NCBI GenBank assembly: GCA_019828595.1
Contig: JAHQRK010000012.1
Location: 558,001-622,000, forward strand
Length of the DNA stretch: 64,000 nt
Source: Aphanomyces cochlioides
Lineage: Eukaryota > Oomycota > Saprolegniomycetes > Saprolegniales > Verrucalvaceae
Reading direction: 5' to 3'
The notes beneath the pieces are model-generated. The model worked only from the letters and a program-made list of their open reading frames with translations. It ran no database searches and was not told the origin of the DNA. A program made the position numbers and the translations under genes. Positions 57,838 to 64,000 of this stretch are shown here, piece after piece (position 1 is the first letter of the stretch; the number at the start of each line of letters is the position of its first letter).

Positions 57838-58884
57838 ATGCACGGTGGAGGTGGAGAAGTCATCTTGAAAGACTGGAGCATGTTGTTTCGCGAGAGGAGC
57901 GGCGTCTTGTCGGTGGATCCAACGACGTTCAAATGCTGCTGTACATCACAAAACCACTGGGTCGCATCGAGAGATCGATCCGAGTGCCACGGCTGCGCTC
58001 GGCCATTCTCGCTTTTCCGCTTCAAGCAGCACTGCCGTATGTGCGGTGAAGTTGTCTGTGGAAGCTGCACGCGCATCGTCCTCTTGCGATCTCCGACGCG
58101 AGAGCGCAATGCCAAAGTTTGCGTCGATTGCTACACCCAAGAACTCCTGGACGAGTATGCACTGCGCGTCACCACCTCCGACCTTGCAGTCTGGACGCCA
58201 TCCCGAGGAATCCCAAACGGCTCAAGATCGGACGGTCAGGATTGCCCGCGACTGTCGCTCCAACCACCGACACCGCGCGTTCGTCTCACGTCAAGGGCAA
58301 TGACATCAAGCGATTCGAATCAAGCGGACCGAGTGGCAAGCGTCAAGTCTTTGTGCGTTGAAAAGTCGGCGCCGCTCCTTCGACGCATGATGCAGGTCGT
58401 TGCGTCGACCTTTGACTGCCCCATGGCATTCGTGAGCATTGTGGACGATCTCGTCGAGTGGATTCCAGCGCAAGCCGGCTTTCATGGCTTGTACTTGTCC
58501 AAGACGAACTCCCTCGGCATGCAGGTCGTCTGGGATCGTACTCCGATGACAATCCACGACGCCGACACGCGCTTTCACAACCATCCGTGGGTCCAGGGAC
58601 CGTTGCACGTCCGCTACTTTGTTGCCGCCCCCATCCTCCACCACAGTACAGGCCACGTTGTTGGCTACGTTGCTATCATGGACACGAAACCTCGCGCCGT
58701 TTCTTCCAGCCGCGATGCCGCCAAGCTGACGATCATCGCCAAAGATGTAGCGGCAGCTCTTGATCCAACCTTCTGGGAGGCTCGTGAGCCGCAGAATGAA
58801 GCTACGCTGTTCCAACTCAACTGGATGGACCACGAAGTCGGCGGCATTGTCTCGCGATTCAGCGCGAGGGCGAGCATTGCTTAG
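57838..58884 (+). CDS. FYVE zinc finger - GAF domain protein 4
   Basis: First ATG in frame at 57838 (MHGGGGEVILKDW); 348 residues, no intron. The finger CHGCARPFSLFRFKQHCRMCGEVVCGSC...KVCVDCY has QHCR, closest to the canonical HHCR, and lacks the intron that genes 1-3 carry before CGE. A short linker of about 80 residues leads to the GAF domain (RVASVKSLCVEKSAPLLRRMMQVVASTF, AFVSIVDDLVEWIPAQAGF, DTRFHNHPWVQGP, FVAAPILHHSTGHVVGYVAIMDTKPR). Here the ILDTP segment of the other copies is replaced by CVEKSA, so genes 4 and 5 form a second subgroup. Confidence 0.85.
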   Translation: MHGGGGEVILKDWSMLFRERSGVLSVDPTTFKCCCTSQNHWVASRDRSECHGCARPFSLFRFKQHCRMCGEVVCGSCTRIVLLRSPTRERNAKVCVDCYTQELLDEYALRVTTSDLAVWTPSRGIPNGSRSDGQDCPRLSLQPPTPRVRLTSRAMTSSDSNQADRVASVKSLCVEKSAPLLRRMMQVVASTFDCPMAFVSIVDDLVEWIPAQAGFHGLYLSKTNSLGMQVVWDRTPMTIHDADTRFHNHPWVQGPLHVRYFVAAPILHHSTGHVVGYVAIMDTKPRAVSSSRDAAKLTIIAKDVAAALDPTFWEAREPQNEATLFQLNWMDHEVGGIVSRFSARASIA

Positions 58885-59158
58885 ACACCTGGCCTTCCTC
58901 GTCGTTCCCTCAGTCTCCCCCCCGACTTCCCCCTCTGTAGTATAACCAACAGGATGATGATTGTACGTGGATGGTTTACTTGGATGACGGCGACGACAAG
59001 AGCCGACGCGCGCTCTTGGAATGCCCGTCATCTTGATTGGAGGCAACGAGGGAAAATGGACTTGACAGGAGTCGCATGCTGCATCGCTCCATCTCCCTCG
59101 CATGTCCTCGCTCCATGAGGGGAGGACCCATTGAAGGGGCCGACACGGACGTGAGGCT

Positions 59159-59909
59159 ATGAATCGTGCACGTCACCGACTTGCATCGATGTATCATGGC
59201 GCCGTCGTGACACCTCCACGTCGATGGAATCTCAAGGAACTAGAGCGACAAGACCACCAACAACGAGCGACTCGCGTCTTCCAAGACGGTCCTGCAATGC
59301 TCTCCCTGCTGAGAACGAGCAAGGAAGCATGCTCTTGGAAAGCTCCAGGAGAAGGAGCGCGAGGGAAACAACTCCTCTTGGTGGTATGCAGCGCATGTGT
59401 CACGTGTCAAGGCAGCGCCGATGTACCATCCAAAGTTGTCGTCCGTGGATCCCGTTGAGCAATCAACGCTCTGTCGACGACGGTGGTCAGTCGCTCAAGA
59501 CAAGAGATCGTCGAGGAAGAGCGTTCTCTCCATGCGCAACGAGCATGTTTCAAACGCAGACGTCCTCTTTACGACACTCAACGGCGCGACGACTGCACGT
59601 CGCGAGCGGCAACAGCGTCGACGTGCATGCCATCACCAGCGACCACATCATCAGTGTGAGAAGGCGGCGGTGGTGGATTTCCTGTCCTTGACGAGCCATG
59701 ATGAACTCGGTAGACTGTCCAAGGGAGCATCGGATTGTTCCAGCGGCAACTGTTCTTGTCGCTGCCCATCCATCGGGTATGACGCGCGCCGAGCTGTAAT
59801 GCAACATCAACATGCCATCTGCCGCATGCATGTAATGCGAAAATCTCGGGATTTCATGACGCCACGCGACTCGATGGTCGAGCATGTCCACTCGACGACA
59901 GGTTGTTGA
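59159..59909 (+). CDS. possible small hypothetical gene between FYVE-GAF 4 and 5
   Basis: Two plus frames, 59159-59384 (..RWNLKELERQDHQQRATRVFQDGPAMLSLLRTSKEAC) and 59437-59909 (LSSVDPVEQSTLCRRRWSVAQDKRSSRK..), can be joined by an intron of about 52 nt (gtatgc..ccaaag). The result is Arg/Ser-rich with no known domain. Minus frames are also open here, as is common in GC-rich DNA, so the call is weak. Confidence 0.28.
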
Positions 59910-59944
59910 CACTGCGCACAATCCGTTGACACTGCGCACAATCC
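59905..59944. repeat. 20 bp direct repeat, two perfect copies, before FYVE-GAF 5
   Basis: gttgacactgcgcacaatcc occurs twice in tandem, ending 42 bp before the ATG of gene 5. It could be a transcription-factor site pair or a chance duplication in the 5' UTR. Confidence 0.9.
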
Positions 59945-59986
59945 GCCATTCTCCATTTCATCGACCGACGACCGACCGCGGCGACA

Positions 59987-60994
59987 ATGATCTTTGGACA
60001 GCGCCACCAGATCTGGCAAGTCGATGAGACGACGTTCAATCAAAAGCGCGTCGTGCGGAGATCCATGACCAAGACCCAGAGCCAGTCATGCCACGGCTGC
60101 CGCGCGGCCTTCTCCTTCTGGAGCTTCCGACACCACTGCCACATGTGCGGCAATGCATTCTGTAGCACATGCTGCACCGGCGTTGAGCTCCGCGCCGGCA
60201 TGAACCGCCGTCATGCCAAGGTTTGCGTCTCCTGCATCATCAAGTACGACGAGAGCCACACGCCACCGCCAGTGACGCGACCGACGACGAACTCGATTGA
60301 AGCTCCCAAGAAGCACACACGCCGCCGCATGGAGACGAGTCTGAAGCGTCATGTGCAGCACACGCCAGCCTTCAAACTCTATTCAGATCCATGGAACGAT
60401 CCCGAGCGCCCGCGGTACGTCGCCGCGCTTCCGATCGACGAATCGAGGCCACTCCTCCTCGAGATGCTGCAGCTCCTCGTAGCTTCACTTGGATGCCGCA
60501 TGGCGTTCATTAGCTTTGCCGACGCGTCGTCCGAGTGGATCGCCGCCTCGGTCGGTCTGGATTGCAGCCATGCGCCGTGGCCCAAGAGTCATTCCATCAC
60601 CGCTCACATGATGGCATCCCACAATCCTCTCGTCGTCGACAATGCGCGCGCAGATCCTTCCTTTCGAGGCCATCCATGGGTAGTTGGCCTCCCTCACATG
60701 CGCTGCTTTGCCGCCGCGCCGATCATCAACGAAGCAGGTTACGTCCTCGGTAGCGTGACCGTCTTGGACACTCAACCTTCCAACATCTCGAGCGTCGTGT
60801 CGTCCAAGCTACAGGCCGCGGCTGAAGGCGTTGCAGCGGCGTTGAATCCCGACTCGCCGTTGTTTCAAATGCAGAGCGAGCGGAGCCAAGCACGCTCCGC
60901 CATGTACAAGTTGGCCCAGAACATGGCCGAGTCGGACGAAGTCTTGACCACGTTTAGCAATAGTTCGTCGCAGAGAACGATAATGATAGCATGA
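59987..60994 (+). CDS. FYVE zinc finger - GAF domain protein 5
   Basis: ATG 59987, 335 residues, no intron. CHGCRAAFSFWSFRHHCHMCGNAFCSTCCTGVELRAGMNRRHAKVCVSC is the best FYVE finger of the five: it keeps RHHC and the RxxRHAKVC ending, so phosphoinositide binding is most credible here. The GAF domain is at about 150-300 (PLLLEMLQLLVASLGCRMAFISFADASSEWIAASVGLD, ADPSFRGHPWVVGLPHMRCFAAAPIINEAGYVLGSVTVLDTQPS). The order and short linker resemble gene 4. It is head to tail with the methyltransferase, 88 bp away. Confidence 0.87.
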   Translation: MIFGQRHQIWQVDETTFNQKRVVRRSMTKTQSQSCHGCRAAFSFWSFRHHCHMCGNAFCSTCCTGVELRAGMNRRHAKVCVSCIIKYDESHTPPPVTRPTTNSIEAPKKHTRRRMETSLKRHVQHTPAFKLYSDPWNDPERPRYVAALPIDESRPLLLEMLQLLVASLGCRMAFISFADASSEWIAASVGLDCSHAPWPKSHSITAHMMASHNPLVVDNARADPSFRGHPWVVGLPHMRCFAAAPIINEAGYVLGSVTVLDTQPSNISSVVSSKLQAAAEGVAAALNPDSPLFQMQSERSQARSAMYKLAQNMAESDEVLTTFSNSSSQRTIMIA

Positions 60995-61082
60995 TGCAGT
61001 GTTTCCTCGCCATCTGCGCCTTCGCGGGATGCTTCTTGCGTCGACAGGAACAGTTTCAGCGCCGGTTTCGACAAAGTAGAGA

Positions 61083-61906
61083 ATGCCTGCTCCTCGTGGA
61101 AAGCCATTGCCGCCGCAGCAACCAGACTACGGCAGTGTCGACTACTGGGACGCGCGGTACATGGACGCGGGCAATCGCGCGTCCTTCGAGTGGTTCTTCC
61201 ACTACAAAGACATTGCAGTGGCGTTTGAAGCGTACTTGCGCTGTGACAAGTCGGAGAAGATCCTCGTCCTTGGCTGCGGCACGAGTTCACTCCCGAACGA
61301 CCTCGTCAAGGCTGGCTTTGACAAGATCACATGCGTCGACTTCTCGGGCGCCGCGATACGAAGCATGACGTCGCGGCAGCCTGCAAACAGCCCGATTCAA
61401 TGTACGCAGAGACCAGAGCTCGATCGAGTCGATTCATTCCTGGCCGTAGATTTCCAAATGGACGTAAGAGACATGCACGCATTCTCCGACCACACATTCG
61501 ACTTGATCATTGACAAAGGTACACGAAAGAGAGGAGGTCAGCAGCGGCTCATGGACGTAGGTGTCCTCGATTGCGTCGTCTGCGATGTGTCGAATGCCGT
61601 CGGCGCGACTCGCATGATGGACGAAGTGCGTCGTCTGCTCCAACCCAGCGGATCCTTCTTCGTCTTCTCAAGTAGACACACTCTGCGACGATCTCGAGTG
61701 CTCATGCGTGCGTTCTTGTAGCTGGCACGCTGTCGAATCGAGCCCCTTATCTCAAGTCGAGCTACTGGCAGATGACGCAAGTCGCACTAGGTAACGCGTG
61801 TCGAGGCAAGTCTTCAACCCTCAGCGATGTTCCCGCAGGTCAGCCCGTTCACGTCTTGGCTCTCATGCTTCGGCCGCAAGGATTGACGACTCCAAGTGCG
61901 AAATGA
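61083..61906 (+). CDS. class I SAM methyltransferase, METTL13/EEF1AKMT4-like
   Basis: Five exons: 61083-61401, 61450-61518, 61561-61671, 61722-61790 and 61839-61906; introns 48, 42, 50 and 48 nt; 211 residues. DYWDARY and FEWFFHYKD at the N-terminus, motif I ILVLGCGTSSLPNDL, ITCVDFS (motif II acidic), IQYFQMDVRDMHAFSDHTFDLIIDKG (spliced), VLDCVVCD, and FFVFSTGTLSNRAPYL match the METTL13 / eEF1A-lysine methyltransferase group, proteins that methylate eEF1A or related substrates. The family usually has DKGTLD; here DKGVLD. The substrate cannot be inferred safely. The gene stops 109 bp before the stop of the convergent TBC gene. Confidence 0.88.
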
Positions 61907-62015
61907 TGCTGGCAATTCCAGCGAGGTGAAGCTTGAGAGCTTTTCGAGATGCGTTGCGTGGAGAGGAATCAACGCAATGACGCATTTATTACCATCGATC
62001 GTCCTCTTGACTCCA

Positions 62016-64000
62016 TTAAGATTGCTTGCAGATGACATCAGGGGATGCATCGAGTTCTAGCGCATCTGTCGCGGTTGACGTCGCCAAAGGTAAGAACGAC
62101 AAGAGGCGATAAAGGGGCGGTGCAGTTGGAGCCGCCGCTGGCACCGCCGCTACCGCCGTGGACGGTTTCCCCTTTGGAGGAGATTTTGGCATGTGAGGAA
62201 CGAGCTCGTCCTTGTTGCCACATTCACGCGGCGGGAAGAGCGTGCCTGGGAATTCATTCTCGTAGCTCGTTTGGAGCTCTTGCAAGATGACATCCGTCAC
62301 CTACGACAGCTTTCCTCAGGCGACTGAGGGCGACAGGAGCGTGCTCACCGGGATGGCGTTCGCAGCATGGACCAAATACTCGGGATGGAGAATCAACTAC
62401 AGCGAATGTCGACGAATGACGCCATGGGAATGCTTACCGCGGAGTCATCAAGCTTGTAGAAGATGTCGACGATCTCCTCAAAGGTCACCTTGAGGATCTC
62501 AGGCTACAAAGAGAGCGATGAGAGGATGACAGTCGACTACATGCCGCTTACTTGCAAGTACTTGAGCAGCGCCAGCGCGACGCGGAAGATGATGACCCAG
62601 CCGTAGACGAGAAAGCAATCGATCACGCGCACGACGGCGTCCGGCGGCAACGTATCGCAGTTTGTGAAGAGCGTCATGAACCATCTAGTCAACGACATCA
62701 TGCCATGAGCGCAGCTTTTTCCATACCCCGACGCGCACATGCTCACGTGGAAATCCTCCGCTTCAAAATGCCCATGGAGGTCAGGAAGGAGCTGCTTGAC
62801 GAGCATGTCCAGCTACAGCACGAGGAGGTAGCTCTACTAGAAGCGCCGCTTGTACCTGATAGAAGCGCAGATTGAGCATCGGCACGCCGGGGCGATACAT
62901 GTCCATGAGCTCATACTGCGGCGAGACAGCAGTGGCGACGAAGAGCCAAAACGCCTGCGCTTCATTCCACTGCACGTTTGCGAGCAGAAACGCCGCTAAA
63001 AAGTTCTACAGACCGCTTCAGTGATGCCTGGTGCGACGTCGATGGACGTACCATGCCTTGGCAATATCCCATCTCGGTGTGCGTCGCTGTGAAGGCGCGC
63101 AAGACGCGAACGAGCGCGTCTTTCTTCTCCTCCACGTTTCCATTCGTCTCCTAGACAAGTAGTGAACTCCAACGCGAGAGACTCAGTCGTACGGATTTTC
63201 TCGTCTGCTTGCGCAAAGACGGTCGACCAAACGTGCGCTGGACATCCGCGTTGATCTGCTTGTCGTGCTCGAGCGTGCCAATCTCGCCACACTTGTCCAC
63301 GACGAGCGCATACGCCTCGGACCAGACGGGCGTCGACTTGAGCATGATCGACGCCCAGTGGAGCGCCTCGTCCGAGTCATACTCGCGACTGTCGTTCACT
63401 TGCGCGGTCAACGCCTGCGCCAAGTCGCACAAATACTTGTGAGTGTCCATGTCGGAGCACGCGCGCCACATCCAGTACTGAGGTCTACGTCCGCCGCGGG
63501 TGAGCAAGGCGACGACAATCTAGACGATCGGACCGGAACTCGAGGGGAAAACTTCGACGGATGCACGTCGTGCGGAGTAAATCATGCGACGCCACGTACG
63601 CTTGGAATCCCCTCGTCGTCTAAAGATCTCTGAATGTGTGGCCAGGAATGAACGAGGTACCTGTGCGAGGCGGTGGAGGTCGACAACCGTCAAGTACGGC
63701 ATCACTCGAGCTGCGATCGCATGCCACCGCACGGATTGATTCTTGATGGCCTGATAGCATTGAGAGCGCTAGCTTCGCAGCGGCAGTCTCCTCGGTGGCG
63801 TACCTCTTCCAAGACAGCGATGGTGATCTCGACACGCTCTTGCGCTTTCTTGGCGCGCGTCTCGGCGACTTTAAGGCAGAGAACGAGTTGTCTATTGGCA
63901 ACACGGAGCTGCTCGACCGCTTCCACCGACTCGCTTGGCTACACCACGGTAGGTCTAGTCGTCAACGCGGAGGTTTGTCGTACTTGGAATTTATGCGCGA
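62016..64000 (-). CDS. TBC domain protein (Rab GTPase-activating protein), 5' end outside the window
   Basis: At least 11 exons on the minus strand: 64000-63984, 63938-63804, 63750-63559, 63519-63193, 63150-63052, 63005-62856, 62812-62727, 62684-62552, 62503-62438, 62396-62349 and 62300-62016; introns 39-53 nt. A coiled coil (VEQLRVANRQLVLCLKVAETRAKKAQERVE) is followed by WHAIAARVMPYLTVVDLHRLAQVPRSF, which is F-box-like. The TBC domain then runs LLTRGGRRPQYWMWR, INADVQRTFGR, TEMGYCQGM|NFLAAFLL, FHVSMCASG|WFMTLFTNCDTLP, VIDCFLVYGWVIIFRVALALLKYLQ|PEILK. The Arg-finger box IxxDxxRT is present as INADVQRT, and the Gln-finger box YCQGMN is present, so GAP activity is likely. The tail is Ala/Pro-rich. 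The 39 nt intron at 63520-63558 is the least certain join. Confidence 0.88.

Noticed and set aside
58306..59103. 265-codon frame on the minus strand
   Set aside because: Mostly antisense to FYVE-GAF 4, whose plus-strand GAF and finger motifs are clear.

Overview
The window looks like nuclear DNA from an oomycete, probably a Saprolegniales / Aphanomyces-type genome. This is inferred from gene content and architecture: eukaryotic genes cut by many 39-56 nt GT-AG introns, a tandem family of FYVE-GAF proteins, and a transposon set typical of oomycetes (PIF/Harbinger, Helitron, Copia, MULE, tyrosine-recombinase and pogo-like elements). No tool was run; splice models were made by hand from reading frame, GT-AG borders and remembered family patterns.

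Left edge, 1-3.5 kb: the last two exons of a STE20-type (OSR1/SPAK-like) kinase converge on a gene on the minus strand that pairs an AP2-type DNA-binding domain with C-terminal membrane segments, possibly a membrane-tethered transcription factor.

3.5-28 kb is a transposon island. It holds a PIF/Harbinger element with TIRs and a TAA target duplication (4508-7133), a decayed Helitron whose 3' hairpin-CTAG end is visible (7623 to about 14.0 kb), a second Harbinger-like element with TIR-like ends (16108-18646), a Helitron reduced to its Rep half (18660-22176), and a tyrosine-recombinase element flanked by inverted repeats of about 220 bp (23481-27749).

28.6-36.3 kb is host sequence: a ZNHIT1/VPS71-like zf-HIT gene (3 exons), an 8-exon SPFH/Band 7 gene, and the first two FYVE-GAF genes.

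36.5-55.6 kb is a nested transposon block that splits the FYVE-GAF cluster. An older DDE transposase gene (from 40381) was cut once by a Copia element (40516-46273, LTRs almost identical, TSD CCTGG) and again by a 7.6 kb MULE (46682-54252, TSD TATATTGTG, degenerate TIRs). The MULE carries its own spliced transposase and about 1 kb of degenerate minisatellite. A 532 bp foldback MITE closes the block.

56-64 kb is compact and visibly richer in G+C: FYVE-GAF genes 3, 4 and 5, a METTL13/EEF1AKMT4-type methyltransferase (5 exons), and on the minus strand the 3' part of a TBC (Rab-GAP) gene with at least 11 exons that runs off the right edge. The host genes have open, spliceable frames; nearly all transposon genes carry frameshifts or stops.
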